Shown: in pieces, positions 8,176 to 17,009 of the stretch
Numbering within the stretch: position 1 is the stretch's first letter
Layout: every line of letters starts with the position of its first letter
Assembly (NCBI RefSeq): GCF_051668705.1
Contig: NZ_CP196351.1
Location: forward strand, 2,418,001-2,482,000
DNA from: Alterisphingorhabdus sp051668705
GTDB lineage: Bacteria > Pseudomonadota > Alphaproteobacteria > Sphingomonadales > Sphingomonadaceae
Direction: 5' to 3'
DNA: 64,000 nucleotides
Notes under the pieces: generated by a model
What the model saw: only the letters and a program-made list of their open reading frames with translations
Database searches by the model: none
What the model was told of the DNA's origin: nothing
Position numbers and translations under genes: made by a program

Positions 8176-9084
8176 TCAATCTGCTTCATCAGAAGGCCGA
8201 TGACGCGCAAGTGCGGCATTTAACTCCGCTCCAGTGACCATAGCCAAGCCGATGAGAAAAAAGAAGATAAGACTGATCATTACCCCTGCAAGGCTGCCAT
8301 ATGTCAGATCATAATTGGCGAAGTTGGTCAAAAATACCGGCAACAGCGCCACAAGGCCCATCCAGAACAGCGCAATCAACAGCGGGCCGGGCCATATCGG
8401 GCTTTTGCGTTGGCGAAATTCACGCGGGGTCATGGTGCGGAACATCAGGTACAAAGCACCAAACAAAAGCAATGTCGTCGCTAGCTGGCTGAAAGCAATG
8501 ACGCTAAGCGCCGATGACGCAAAGGGGATCAGACGATCAATAAATTGCTGTGCACCCTGCAACATGACTTGAGCGCTAAAAGCCAACATGGTGACCAGCA
8601 CAGTGATGATCGTCGCCAATATCGCACCGAGCCTATAATGCCAGAAAGGCCGCAAGTTCAGGACTTTATATGCGCGGCGGATAATATCCCTGATCGTTTC
8701 AATCAGGCTGGCAGTTGTCCATAATCCCACAGCGACCGAGAACCATAGCAAGGCCCCAGTACGTGCGGTTAATGCTGACTGCACTGGCTCTGACAGAGCG
8801 CGTGCCACGGATGGCGGTAAGGTTACCAAAAATGCTTCGACGGCTTCATAGCCATATTCTGTCCGGCCAAAAGCACCCGCAACGGCCGCTGCAACAATGA
8901 AGAAGGGGAAAATGGCCAATAGGCTAAGATAGGCAAAATTGCCTGCAAGAACAAAACCATCTTCATAGCTTTGCTCAACCACGTCGCGCAAAATAGCTAT
9001 AGTTCTGGCATAACCGCCCACCGGCTTTGCGCCTTTTGAATCAGATTGTGTATCAGATAGCGTATCCTGTGTGGCTTCGCCCAT
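8176..9084 (-). CDS. YihY/virulence factor BrkB family inner-membrane protein
   Basis: A 302-residue protein with a hydrophilic N-terminal 25 residues and about six transmembrane segments between residues 40 and 290. Family features include NFAYLSLLAIFPFFIVAAA, a long second helix region with SVAVGLWTTASLIETIRDI, and the late YDLTYGSLAGVMISLIFFF segment. The family was once called ribonuclease BN, which was an error; the present function is not settled, with membrane transport or envelope roles proposed. It lies between the J-domain gene (85 bases upstream) and fabI. AAAGGGG stands upstream of the ATG. Confidence 0.93.
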   Translation of the reverse strand: MGEATQDTLSDTQSDSKGAKPVGGYARTIAILRDVVEQSYEDGFVLAGNFAYLSLLAIFPFFIVAAAVAGAFGRTEYGYEAVEAFLVTLPPSVARALSEPVQSALTARTGALLWFSVAVGLWTTASLIETIRDIIRRAYKVLNLRPFWHYRLGAILATIITVLVTMLAFSAQVMLQGAQQFIDRLIPFASSALSVIAFSQLATTLLLFGALYLMFRTMTPREFRQRKSPIWPGPLLIALFWMGLVALLPVFLTNFANYDLTYGSLAGVMISLIFFFLIGLAMVTGAELNAALARHRPSDEAD

Positions 9085-9169
9085 CTTTGCTGCCCCTTTG
9101 GCGATAGAGTAGCGTCAGCCAGTAATGCTGGTCAATTTTTTGATGCGCCTCATCACAATTTTTGCTGAT

Positions 9170-10111
9170 TCAGCGCTGCATCTCACTGCGTGGATCATAA
9201 GCCGGTTGCCAATCTTTAACAAACTGGGCCAAAGCATAATCATTGTCAGGAATATCAATGCGCAGTGTGATGATAAGGTCACCACGCGTGCCCGCTTTGG
9301 TATGGAAACCGCGGTTTTTCAGTCGCAATTGCTGGCCGCCATTCATCCCGGGTTTGACCGTCAGGTTGATCGCGCCATCAGGGGTCGGTGCACGCACCTT
9401 GCCGCCTTCTACGGCTTCTTTCAAAGTGATGGGCAGTTCCAGCAAAACATTGTCGCCATCTTTGCGGAAATGTGGATGCTTGCCCAGCGTTACGGTAACG
9501 ATCGCATCGCCAAAACCACCTGGCCCTGCTTGCCCCTTGCCCGCCAGACGGATTTTGGTGCCTGTCTCAACACCTTTGGGCAATTTTATGCTGACAGTCT
9601 TGCCATCAGACAGGGTTACCGTTTGCGGCGCCAAAGTAACGGCACTGATAAAATCCACCATCAGCTTATAGCCAGTATTCGCACCTTTTGCAGCACTATG
9701 GCCGCGACCTGCTGCACCAGCGGACCCGCGAGAGCCACCGCCGCCAAATAGCCCGTCAAAAATATCACCAAAATCGATACCATCATTACCAAAGCCGCCA
9801 AAATCAGCGCCTCCAGTGCCGGCTTGCCCATGACTGCGATAGCCACCACCACCAAAGCCGAAAGGCGCAGCGGGGTTGCCATCCATATCAATCTCGCCAC
9901 GATCAAATTGCGCGCGCTTATCTTTGTCGGTCAACAGATCATAGGCCCGTGTCACCAAAGAGAATTTCTCTGCCTTCGCGGGATTGTCTTTGTTATAATC
10001 GGGGTGCAGTTCCTTAGCCAGTTTGCGATAGGCACTTTTAATGTCCTTCTCGCTCGCGCCTTTTTGCACGCCCAAAAGCTGATAGGGGTCATGCGCCATG
10101 ATAGTTGCCAT
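9170..10111 (-). CDS. DnaJ/CbpA-like co-chaperone (J domain plus C-terminal substrate domains, no zinc finger)
   Basis: A protein of 313 residues that would stimulate DnaK-type ATPase and deliver clients. The J domain is at residues 6-72 with the HPD motif in KELHPDYNKD. A glycine and phenylalanine-rich linker follows (about 80-150), then the two C-terminal beta domains (IKLPKGVETGTKIRLAGKG, LTVKPGMNGGQQLRLKNRG). The CxxCxGxG zinc repeats of true DnaJ are absent, so it is closest to CbpA. The ATG at 10111 has GGAG 7 bases upstream; an ATG at 10099 and a TTG at 10126 are alternatives. Confidence 0.92.
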   Translation of the reverse strand: MATIMAHDPYQLLGVQKGASEKDIKSAYRKLAKELHPDYNKDNPAKAEKFSLVTRAYDLLTDKDKRAQFDRGEIDMDGNPAAPFGFGGGGYRSHGQAGTGGADFGGFGNDGIDFGDIFDGLFGGGGSRGSAGAAGRGHSAAKGANTGYKLMVDFISAVTLAPQTVTLSDGKTVSIKLPKGVETGTKIRLAGKGQAGPGGFGDAIVTVTLGKHPHFRKDGDNVLLELPITLKEAVEGGKVRAPTPDGAINLTVKPGMNGGQQLRLKNRGFHTKAGTRGDLIITLRIDIPDNDYALAQFVKDWQPAYDPRSEMQR

Positions 10112-10323
10112 TTGCCGTCTCCACAAAATCCCTTAACCCAGCATAAGCCGATGTATCTATTATAGATTTGGTGGTGGTTTTCTCCACGATCAAGAGTTCG
10201 CTCTTCCTTTTTTACAGCGCAGCACTATGTCTTTGCCTATGTTCCGGTGTCTACTGTCTTACTGTAACAAAACAGTTAAGGTCAACCATCTTGCCGTAAC
10301 ACCCTGTTGCACGGAGAAACAGC

Positions 10324-10902
10324 ATGTCAAATTTGCCGTTCACATTGTTTGATGACTGGTTCGCCAAGGCAAAAGCCAGCGAGCCCAATGACCCCAATGC
10401 CATGGCGCTGGCCACTGCCAATAGCAAAGGTGCGCCATCGGTTCGCATGGTTTTGCTAAAGGGACATAGTCCGCAAGGCTTTGTTTTCTATACCAACACC
10501 CAAAGCCGCAAAGGCGAAGAGATCAGCGCCAATCCGCAAGCTGCTTTGCTCTTTCACTGGAAATCACTGCATCGGCAAATACGTATTGAAGGCGCTTTAA
10601 CGCAGGTCACTGATGATGTTGCTGATGGCTATTTTGCCAGCCGGGCACGCGATTCCCAGTTGGGCGCATGGGCTTCCGATCAGTCACGCCCCTTAGACGA
10701 ACGCGCCACGTTTGCGGCACGGCTAGAGGCATATCGCCAACAATATGAAGGGCAGGATATTCCCCGACCTCCACATTGGACCGGTTTTTGCCTTACCCCG
10801 CAGACGATCGAATTCTGGGAAGATCGCGACAATCGCCTGCACCATCGCCGCCAATTTATTCTGAACAATATGCAATGGAATGAAGGATTGCTCTACCCAT
10901 GA
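10324..10902 (+). CDS. pdxH: pyridoxamine/pyridoxine 5'-phosphate oxidase
   Basis: FMN enzyme that makes pyridoxal 5'-phosphate. At 192 residues it is slightly shorter than E. coli PdxH. Diagnostic parts are APSVRMVLLKG near residue 38 (FMN and substrate binding), YTNTQSRKGEEI, LGAWASDQSRP, and the C-terminal signature PQTIEFWEDRDNRLHHRRQF. GGAGA lies 6 bases before the ATG. It overlaps the following phzF-family gene by 4 bases (ATGA). The 212 bases upstream separate it from the divergent J-domain gene. Confidence 0.96.
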   Translation: MSNLPFTLFDDWFAKAKASEPNDPNAMALATANSKGAPSVRMVLLKGHSPQGFVFYTNTQSRKGEEISANPQAALLFHWKSLHRQIRIEGALTQVTDDVADGYFASRARDSQLGAWASDQSRPLDERATFAARLEAYRQQYEGQDIPRPPHWTGFCLTPQTIEFWEDRDNRLHHRRQFILNNMQWNEGLLYP

Positions 10903-11741
10903 CCGATAGCATGAACCTACCGAACAGCCTGTCCTATTGCCATATTGATGCCTTTGCGAGCAGGCCCTTTACGGGCAATCAAGCGGCAGTCATGCCTCTG
11001 CAAAGCTGGCCAGATGATGCAGTTTTGCAAGCCATTGGCGAGGAGAATAATTTTGCGGAGACTGCGTTCATTTTGCCGGATGCCAGCGGCGAAAGCGATT
11101 ATGAACTGCGCTGGTTCACTCCTGAAGTAGAGATCGCACTTTGTGGCCATGCGACGCTGGCAAGCGGGCATTATATCTTAAAAGACCGCCCCGATCTCGA
11201 TCATGTCACATTCCGCACGCGTAAAGCCGGAATTTTGGAAGTGCATCGCGATACCTCTTTGGGGGAACATGCTTATCGCCTTGCCCTACCATCTTACGCA
11301 CCTGCACCAGCTGAACGCGCATCTTGGACAGATTTACTGGGCGCAGAGCCAATCGCACGGGAATATCATCCCGGGCGATATAATATATTGCGCTTTGCCA
11401 CAGCCGCAGATGTGCTGGCACTATCGCCAGACTTAAAAGCATTAAAAGCCGTCGGTGATGACCAGTTTATCTGTACAGCGCCAGGAGACGGTCATTCCAG
11501 CGGCGCTGATGTGATCAGCCGGGTTTTTGTTCCCGGTGGCGGTGTAGATGAAGACAGTGTGACGGGCAGCGCCCATGCCGTTTTGACGCCTTATTGGGCC
11601 AAGCAACTGGGCCGTGACAGCTTTACTGCCTATCAGGCGAGCCAGCGCGGCGGATTGGTCGGTTGCCGGCTTGACGGTGAGCGCGCATGGTTATCAGGCC
11701 AATGCTGCACTATTGTAGAGGGCACATTTTACCTAGGCTGA
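10899..11741 (+). CDS. PhzF family isomerase/epimerase
   Basis: A 280-residue protein of the diaminopimelate-epimerase-like fold. The catalytic glutamate is expected in EENNFAETAF near residue 50; other family elements are RWFTPEVEIALCGHATLASG and the C-terminal GGVDEDSVTGSAHAVL with phosphate- or substrate-binding residues. Most members have no known substrate; the founding member works in phenazine synthesis, but nothing here points to phenazines. It is translationally coupled to pdxH by ATGA overlap, which makes a link to PLP or amino-acid-derived metabolites possible but unproven. Confidence 0.92.
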   Translation: MTDSMNLPNSLSYCHIDAFASRPFTGNQAAVMPLQSWPDDAVLQAIGEENNFAETAFILPDASGESDYELRWFTPEVEIALCGHATLASGHYILKDRPDLDHVTFRTRKAGILEVHRDTSLGEHAYRLALPSYAPAPAERASWTDLLGAEPIAREYHPGRYNILRFATAADVLALSPDLKALKAVGDDQFICTAPGDGHSSGADVISRVFVPGGGVDEDSVTGSAHAVLTPYWAKQLGRDSFTAYQASQRGGLVGCRLDGERAWLSGQCCTIVEGTFYLG

Positions 11742-11754
11742 GATAATATTTGCG

Positions 11755-11788
11755 CAGATATTGGCGCTTACATGGCTGCCAATATCTG
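11755..11788. repeat. perfect 11-bp inverted repeat between convergent genes
   Basis: Arms CAGATATTGGC (11755-11765) and GCCAATATCTG (11778-11788) are exact inverse complements with a 12-base spacer. The right arm covers the last codons of the minus-strand serine hydrolase gene, and the spacer includes its stop codon. No T-run follows on either strand, so it is not a classical intrinsic terminator, but a stable hairpin could form in either transcript and protect or end the two converging messages. Confidence 0.6.
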
Positions 11789-12919
11789 ACCCATCTTGAT
11801 ATGCACTGGGCGCAAGACATTGTCCTGCGTCTTGCCCAACCGAACCATGGTAACCCGCTTATTGGGTGAGACGATAATTTGCTGTCCCAAATGCCCTAAC
11901 ATACCAAAGATGTTGGCGGGGCCATTATCTGGAAACATCACTGTGCCACGCCCTTCCGGTCGTTTGCGATTAAGCCATATATGGCCCCCATAAGCAGGAT
12001 CAGTCGCAGATGGCGTGAGCATGAAATCAACATATTCGCGCGGCAAAACCTGGCTGCCATCAACAGCGCCGCGATTGCGCAAAAATTCGCCAAACTTCGC
12101 CCAGTCCCGTGCATTGGCGTGAATCAGGCTGCCGCCCAACATGGTGCCTGAAGCATCATATTCAGGGAAGAAACTGTCTAAGCCCAATGGTTCCGTCAAG
12201 CGCCCGCGAATAAAATCAGCCATCGCCTTTTGGCGTATTATCGGGTCTTTGCTGTTCGTCAATTGGCGGGTAATTATGTCTGCCAAAATGACGCTGGTAT
12301 TGGTGCTATACTGATATGTCTCACCCGGCACAGCCGTCAGAGATTTGGCCTTGGCATATCCAGCGGCATCACCCGCACCATCGGTAAATAGCGCGCGCAC
12401 TTCATCAGAGTCATAGGGTGGATCGCCCGCTTCGACATGCTCCAGACCAGATGACATATGCAGCAATTGGCGCAAGGTAATCGCGCCGCGCGGGTCGCCG
12501 GGGCGCAGCCATTCAGGCACTGGTGCTGGTTCATCAAGCACCAGCTGGCCATCTGCCACCATGATGCCAATCAGAACGCCCGTCACCGTTTTTGCCATGG
12601 ACCAGCTGATGAAACGCGTCTCAGCATCATAGCCTGGGCCATAACGCTCTGCGACAATCTTGCCATCCTGCATAATCAGAACGGCCCGCGTCTCGGAATA
12701 TTCATCTTCTTCGAACAAGGGCGCAACCGCGCGGGCCATAGCCTCAGCGCTCATATTATCTGCATCGGCAAAATTGGCTTGCCCCTGTGCAGGGTCTTCC
12801 TCTGCAATGGCGGAACCGGACAGGGCGATAAAGCCAGTCGCTGCAACGGCCATCAAACCAAAGCCAATAGCCCATCCAGATTTGGAGAGCATGGCTGATC
12901 TTAGATTGAGAGAGGTCAT
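11768..12919 (-). CDS. secreted serine hydrolase of the beta-lactamase (class C)/PBP4* family
   Basis: A 383-residue exported protein: signal sequence about residues 1-39 ending near GSAIAEED, then a catalytic domain. The nucleophile motif S-x-x-K appears as SMAK in FISWSMAKTVTGVL, the second motif as YSTN in YQYSTNTSVILADI, and a late HLG in GMLGHLGQQIIV replaces the KTG triad as is usual for this family. Relatives include esterases, D-amino-acid peptidases and penicillin-binding proteins; an antibiotic role is not implied. An alternative start exists at 12892. It is divergent from the small membrane protein at 12998. Confidence 0.92.
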   Translation of the reverse strand: MTSLNLRSAMLSKSGWAIGFGLMAVAATGFIALSGSAIAEEDPAQGQANFADADNMSAEAMARAVAPLFEEDEYSETRAVLIMQDGKIVAERYGPGYDAETRFISWSMAKTVTGVLIGIMVADGQLVLDEPAPVPEWLRPGDPRGAITLRQLLHMSSGLEHVEAGDPPYDSDEVRALFTDGAGDAAGYAKAKSLTAVPGETYQYSTNTSVILADIITRQLTNSKDPIIRQKAMADFIRGRLTEPLGLDSFFPEYDASGTMLGGSLIHANARDWAKFGEFLRNRGAVDGSQVLPREYVDFMLTPSATDPAYGGHIWLNRKRPEGRGTVMFPDNGPANIFGMLGHLGQQIIVSPNKRVTMVRLGKTQDNVLRPVHIKMGQILAAM

Positions 12920-12997
12920 TTGCAGGGTTACTTTCTGTAATTCTGTCGTTATGCCATGCCAGCTTAGATCATTTGCGCTTAGACAGGGAAATTATCA

Positions 12998-13393
12998 ATG
13001 GCCAGTACATCAGCACAAAAGAATATTGCTGAACCGGGCGCACCTAAAGGTCCATCGCGCTTGCGCTATGCAGCATATGGTTTGATCGCGATTTTGGCTT
13101 TAATTGTGCTGGTTATCATTTGGAATTTCAACGCCATAAAAAGTTATAGTGAGGTTGGCACCGGCTATGCCGCCCGTGTGGTCTGTTCCTGCCGCTATGT
13201 TGGTGGCCGCTCGCTCGGTGACTGTGAAAAGGACTTGGAACCCGGCATGGAAATTGTCGGACTATCTGATGACCCAAATGCCAAGCGTGTGACTGCAACG
13301 GCTTTATTGCTCGCAGAAAATCAGGCTGAATTTCGTGAAGGTTTTGGCTGTGTGCTATTGTCTGAAGCAGAGCGCAAAGCGCTTGAGGAATAG
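12998..13393 (+). CDS. small single-pass membrane protein with a cysteine-rich domain, unknown function
   Basis: A 131-residue protein: a polar N-terminus of 22 residues, one transmembrane helix (about 25-43, YGLIAILALIVLVIIWNF), then an outer domain with ARVVCSCRYVGGRSLGDC and a last cysteine in GFGCVLLSEAERKALEE. Four cysteines on the presumed periplasmic side suggest disulfides. The sequence before and around the cysteines (GYAARVVCSC...GR) resembles the N-terminal leader segment I recall from some beta-lactamase-like serine hydrolases, and the divergent neighbour is such a hydrolase 78 bases away. No function can be assigned. Confidence 0.75.
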   Translation: MASTSAQKNIAEPGAPKGPSRLRYAAYGLIAILALIVLVIIWNFNAIKSYSEVGTGYAARVVCSCRYVGGRSLGDCEKDLEPGMEIVGLSDDPNAKRVTATALLLAENQAEFREGFGCVLLSEAERKALEE

Positions 13394-13398
13394 CGCTC

Positions 13399-13827
13399 TT
13401 AACTGCTGCGCGCAGGCAAAATAAACGCATCATAGGGCGGAACGCCGCGCACCCGATTGCTCAAAACATAAGACATTATCACTACGACCAATCCAATATA
13501 GGCATGGATGGGCTGCTCTCCATTTGCGACATGAACATATGTCGCTGCGATCATATTTATAAAATACGCGCCATAGGCGATATGCTTCAAATTGCCCCAG
13601 CGGTTTATTGCGATCACCAATAACGCCAATAATTTAAGATAGGCCAGTGGCAGCACAACCCAATGCGGGAAGCCATAGCTCGCAAAAGTGGCAACAAATC
13701 CTTCATAGCGGGCATGATATCCTATGATCGCGATCAACATCAAAGCGAACATCAACAGTGTCGCGATCCAATAGACAATTTTCTCAGCCCATGACGGCGC
13801 TACTCTGTTTGCCAATATTCTCTCCAT
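13399..13827 (-). CDS. DoxX-like small integral membrane protein
   Basis: A 142-residue protein with four predicted transmembrane helices (about 17-38, 55-75, 80-98 and 105-122). The order of a first helix, an extracytoplasmic loop ending in YGFPHWVVLPLAYLKLLALL and a third helix after a basic WGNLKHIAYGAYF fits the DoxX_2 group. Function is unknown. It ends 5 bases from the convergent small membrane protein gene and begins 9 bases after the EnvC-like gene, so it may be the last gene of that transcript. Confidence 0.82.
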   Translation of the reverse strand: MERILANRVAPSWAEKIVYWIATLLMFALMLIAIIGYHARYEGFVATFASYGFPHWVVLPLAYLKLLALLVIAINRWGNLKHIAYGAYFINMIAATYVHVANGEQPIHAYIGLVVVIMSYVLSNRVRGVPPYDAFILPARSS

Positions 13828-13836
13828 GAATATGAT

Positions 13837-15087
13837 TTACCCTGCGGCGATCAAAGTCGCGACATCCACTGGCTTTCCTTTTCGGCGCAGTTCAAGCAAA
13901 ACCGATTCATCACCGCCTACAGCACGGCCAATGACAGCGCCTTGAGCAACATTGTCATCAACATTGACAGCAATAGTGCGCAATCCTGTCAGCAAGCTGG
14001 TCCAGCCATCGCCATGTTCGATAATGACAATCTGTCCAAAGCCGCGATATACTCCTGCAAAGGCGATACGGCCTTTTGCGGGCGCACTGATTTGCGCACG
14101 TTCTTGCACCTGCAACGTCACACCGCGCGCCGAAATTCCACTGGTTGAAACCTCGCCAAAGCCCGTCACCACTTGCCCTTCGACCGGCATGAGATAAACG
14201 CGCTTTCCTGCATTTTGAGCCTTAGCTTGCCCATCATTATTGCTCTGCAATTTCGGGCCAGCCAAAGCCGCCAATTCTTCGCGAAGGCCAGCACTATCTT
14301 CAATCCGGCCAATAAGCTGTGTTATATCACGTGCATCTTCTACCAGAGCGATAGCCTTATCTTCTTCACGCCGCGCATCGTCTGCCAAATTTCTGGCCTC
14401 TGTCCGCCTTTGCGTTTCCAGCAGGGCAAGCTCACTTCGCTGCGCGTCCAGCTGGCTCCTCTGCGCCACTAACGCATTTGCCGCTGTATCGGCCTGTTCA
14501 CGCAATGTTTGTGTGCGCCGCAAATCCTTGCGCATATCGGTGGAGAGCGCATCAACCTGAGGAGTGATGGATGCCATCGCTGCGCGCATATGCACCAGAT
14601 CGTTGACAGAACCCGGTTTAACCAATGCCAGTGACACAGGACGGCGTGATTGCTGTTGCAAAGCTGCGGCAAGGCGCATCACTGGCTGCTGGCGCTCCGC
14701 CAAACGGCTTTGCTGACGTTTCTGCAATTGCGCGATAATGGCGATACGCACCTCTAGCGCGTTGATACGCGCCTCGGTCGCTTCCACTTGGGCTGCCACA
14801 GCATCAACCTGACGCTTGGCTTTATCTGCACTGGCCGACGCCTGATCTGCGCGTTTTTGTATGATATCCGCGCGTTGTCTCGCTGCGTCTGCCTCTTGTT
14901 CCGCGGCTTCCAGTGCCGTGCGTTGATCTTGCAATGACTGGCCGGGCAAAACGGTATTTTGCGCAGACACGAAAGCCGGAATTGCCAATATCGCGGCTAA
15001 GCCCGTCACCAAAAGCATGGCCGCCACAACGTGCAATGGCTGCAACTTGCGTGAGTATATGGTGAAAGCACTACTAACCATTTGCAT
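13837..15087 (-). CDS. EnvC-like murein hydrolase activator (coiled coil plus degenerate LytM domain)
   Basis: About 416 residues: a membrane anchor or signal segment (about 18-40), a long coiled coil (about 48-270, many Ala, Gln, Arg and Glu), and a C-terminal LytM/M23 fold (about 295-416). The metal-binding residues are lost: the first motif reads STSGISARGVTL without the His and Asp, the HxH is LELRRKGKPVD instead of HLHFE, and the Y-x-H is LLTGL. As in E. coli EnvC this predicts an amidase activator, not an active enzyme. The ATG at 15087 is preferred; a TTG at 15123 would add 12 residues. It is followed by the DoxX-like gene and preceded by rlmH. Confidence 0.9.
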   Translation of the reverse strand: MQMVSSAFTIYSRKLQPLHVVAAMLLVTGLAAILAIPAFVSAQNTVLPGQSLQDQRTALEAAEQEADAARQRADIIQKRADQASASADKAKRQVDAVAAQVEATEARINALEVRIAIIAQLQKRQQSRLAERQQPVMRLAAALQQQSRRPVSLALVKPGSVNDLVHMRAAMASITPQVDALSTDMRKDLRRTQTLREQADTAANALVAQRSQLDAQRSELALLETQRRTEARNLADDARREEDKAIALVEDARDITQLIGRIEDSAGLREELAALAGPKLQSNNDGQAKAQNAGKRVYLMPVEGQVVTGFGEVSTSGISARGVTLQVQERAQISAPAKGRIAFAGVYRGFGQIVIIEHGDGWTSLLTGLRTIAVNVDDNVAQGAVIGRAVGGDESVLLELRRKGKPVDVATLIAAG

Positions 15088-15153
15088 GTTCTGGCGGCTT
15101 TGACGCCTGAGGTAAAGGGTCAAATGCTCTCAAAAGCCGCTGGAAAATAAGGG

Positions 15154-15585
15154 CTAACCTTCACGGTGATAAGGATGGCCCGCCAAGATAGATGTTGCCC
15201 GCCATAATTGTTCCGCCAACATGGCGCGCGCCATAAGATGCGGCCAAGTTGCCGCACCAAAGGCGGTCAACAGGTCAGCCTCTGCCCTTTGTTGACTATC
15301 AAAACCATTTGCACCGCCAATAAGAAAGCGCGTTTCGCGCACGCCATCATCGCGCCAATCGCCAAGGATTTTCGCAAAATCCATGGATGACAGGTTTTTG
15401 CCCTTTTCATCAAGCATGACCAATTTGCTGGGTGATTGGTCACAGGGCTTTGGTTGCACATCGGGGCGATCGGCCAATTCGGTTATTCGTGTCGACCAGC
15501 TTATACGGTCAAGATAGCGGTCAACAAGCGCGCCCTCTTCACTGCGGCCAATTTTACCGCGCGCTATTATATGCAATTGCATCAT
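15154..15585 (-). CDS. rlmH: 23S rRNA (pseudouridine1915-N3)-methyltransferase
   Basis: A SPOUT-class enzyme that methylates pseudouridine 1915 in helix 69 of 23S rRNA. The 143-residue protein starts MMQLHIIARGKIG, matching the family N-terminus. The knotted SAM site is seen in LVMLDEKGKNLSS, RFLIGGANGFD and the C-terminal MARAMLAEQLWRATSILAGHPYHR. The start at 15585 has GGGA 7 bases upstream; a longer TTG-type start further upstream is unnecessary. It lies 63 bases after rsfS and in the same direction as the EnvC-like gene, an order common in alphaproteobacteria. Confidence 0.96.
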   Translation of the reverse strand: MMQLHIIARGKIGRSEEGALVDRYLDRISWSTRITELADRPDVQPKPCDQSPSKLVMLDEKGKNLSSMDFAKILGDWRDDGVRETRFLIGGANGFDSQQRAEADLLTAFGAATWPHLMARAMLAEQLWRATSILAGHPYHREG

Positions 15586-15648
15586 GAGCGTTTCCCAAAA
15601 TCGCAGAAGCGACGCCAATCGCGCAGCGCCTTGCAATCTATTGGCTGT

Positions 15649-16083
15649 TTAAGCCTCGACTTCGTCTTTGCTGTCATCCGTATTTTCGGCAGCCTCATCA
15701 AAGCCCCACATACGTTCCAAATTGTAAAAGCTGCGTACTTCAGGACGGAAAAGATGCACGATAACATCGCCCGCATCAATCAGCACCCAATCAGCATTGG
15801 GTAAGCCTTCAATCCGCGCAGCACCGCCAGCCTTTTTAATACGTTCAGCCATTTTTTGCGCCATAGACGCCACTTGCCGGGTCGAGCGACCCGATGCGAT
15901 CACCATATGATCGGCTATGCTGCTTTTGCCATCCAAATCGATACGCACAATTTCCTGTGCCTGATCATCATCTAGTGACGTCAGAACTGTATCCAGCAAT
16001 TTCTGAACCAGAATATCTGAGTCGCTTGATGCGGCTAATTGGTCGGCTGCGCTATCTGAAAGCGCCACTTCAGGGTCAGTCAA
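15649..16083 (-). CDS. rsfS: ribosome silencing factor RsfS
   Basis: Binds uL14 on the large ribosomal subunit and blocks subunit joining in poor conditions. The 144-residue protein has a variable acidic N-terminus, then the core from about residue 27 with KSSIADHMVIASGRSTRQVASM, GLPNADWVLIDAGDVIVHLF and the C-terminal RSFYNLERMWG. The start codon is TTG with a near-perfect AAGGAGG 4 bases before it, which decides the start. It lies 37 bases after nadD. Confidence 0.97.
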   Translation of the reverse strand: MTDPEVALSDSAADQLAASSDSDILVQKLLDTVLTSLDDDQAQEIVRIDLDGKSSIADHMVIASGRSTRQVASMAQKMAERIKKAGGAARIEGLPNADWVLIDAGDVIVHLFRPEVRSFYNLERMWGFDEAAENTDDSKDEVEA

Positions 16084-16120
16084 AGGGCCTCCTTAAACAT
16101 ATACGCTTTGCTGTTCATCA

Positions 16121-16858
16121 TCACATTCGTCCTCTTCCGTCTGGCAATATTTTATGCGTTACATCATCGCGAACGATGCTGTTAGCATATGATTTATGCC
16201 AATGGGGGTTGGTCCGGCGAATTGCCGTTGCCGAACGCGGGTCGGGACGAAAGCGCAAAATCACCAGCGCTGGCGTACTCCATTGTGTCCAAAAAAAACT
16301 CTGGCTGCGCGGGCGGACAAAACGTGCAAACCATGCCATGGCCGGAGAGGTCATTGCTTCACTATTATAGCCAGGTCTGGTGATAACAGCAATCGGCATT
16401 TGTCGAGCAATTTCACGCCATTGCCGCCATGCATGAAAATTCTTCAGATTATCAGCGCCCATCAACCAGACAAAATCATGCCGCGGATAGCGCAGCCGGA
16501 TCGCGCGCAAAGTATCTTTTGTGTAGCGCGTGCCCATAGTCTGCTCAATAAATGTGGCTTTTATCGGAGTGTTCTTTGCCCTCGCTTTGGCAGAGGCCAT
16601 TCGCGCTGCAAGCGGTGCCATATCCTTACTGTCAGCCTTTAGAGGATTACCGGGCGAAACCATCCACCATATCTCAGAAAGTCCTAACGCCTTTTTCGCG
16701 AAAAGACTGATCGATCGATGACCATCATGCGCTGGATTGAAAGAACCGCCCATAAGCCCGATCAAACGGCGCCTGCGGACTTTGCCATGGTGCGCAAAAA
16801 GATCGTTCTCTTGCTGATGCAATTGCATCGCATGCTGTTTTTCAAAGACCATTATCAT
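16121..16858 (-). CDS. nadD: nicotinate-nucleotide adenylyltransferase
   Basis: Transfers AMP to nicotinate mononucleotide in NAD synthesis. Motifs are the adenylyl-transfer site GGSFNPAHDGHRSIS near residue 37, the nicotinate-site region FVWLMGADNLKNFHAW, and a late RSATAIRRT matching the S-x-T-x-x-R motif. At 245 residues it has an N-terminal extension of about 30 residues compared with the family, so the true start may be one of the later ATGs (16852 or 16828). It heads the nadD-rsfS-rlmH run. Confidence 0.95.
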   Translation of the reverse strand: MIMVFEKQHAMQLHQQENDLFAHHGKVRRRRLIGLMGGSFNPAHDGHRSISLFAKKALGLSEIWWMVSPGNPLKADSKDMAPLAARMASAKARAKNTPIKATFIEQTMGTRYTKDTLRAIRLRYPRHDFVWLMGADNLKNFHAWRQWREIARQMPIAVITRPGYNSEAMTSPAMAWFARFVRPRSQSFFWTQWSTPALVILRFRPDPRSATAIRRTNPHWHKSYANSIVRDDVTHKILPDGRGRM

Positions 16859-16963
16859 GGGTTAGATATAGCCGGCTTCATGTGCAAGAGAATGGATAAG
16901 TGCTTCATGCTTCAAGGGCATTTTACAGATAACAAAAATGTCAAAAAACCATGCTGCATTGCA

Positions 16964-17009
16964 ATATCGACCTGATATGCGCATTTATATCGACCTGATA
17001 TGCGCATTT
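16964..17009. repeat. perfect tandem duplication of 23 bp
   Basis: The 23-base unit at 16964-16986 is repeated exactly at 16987-17009. The unit contains the smaller motif GACCTGATATGCGCATTT. It lies in the gap between the divergent nadD and M23 peptidase genes, about 100 bases upstream of nadD. It may be a recent slippage duplication or a doubled binding site. Confidence 0.85.
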
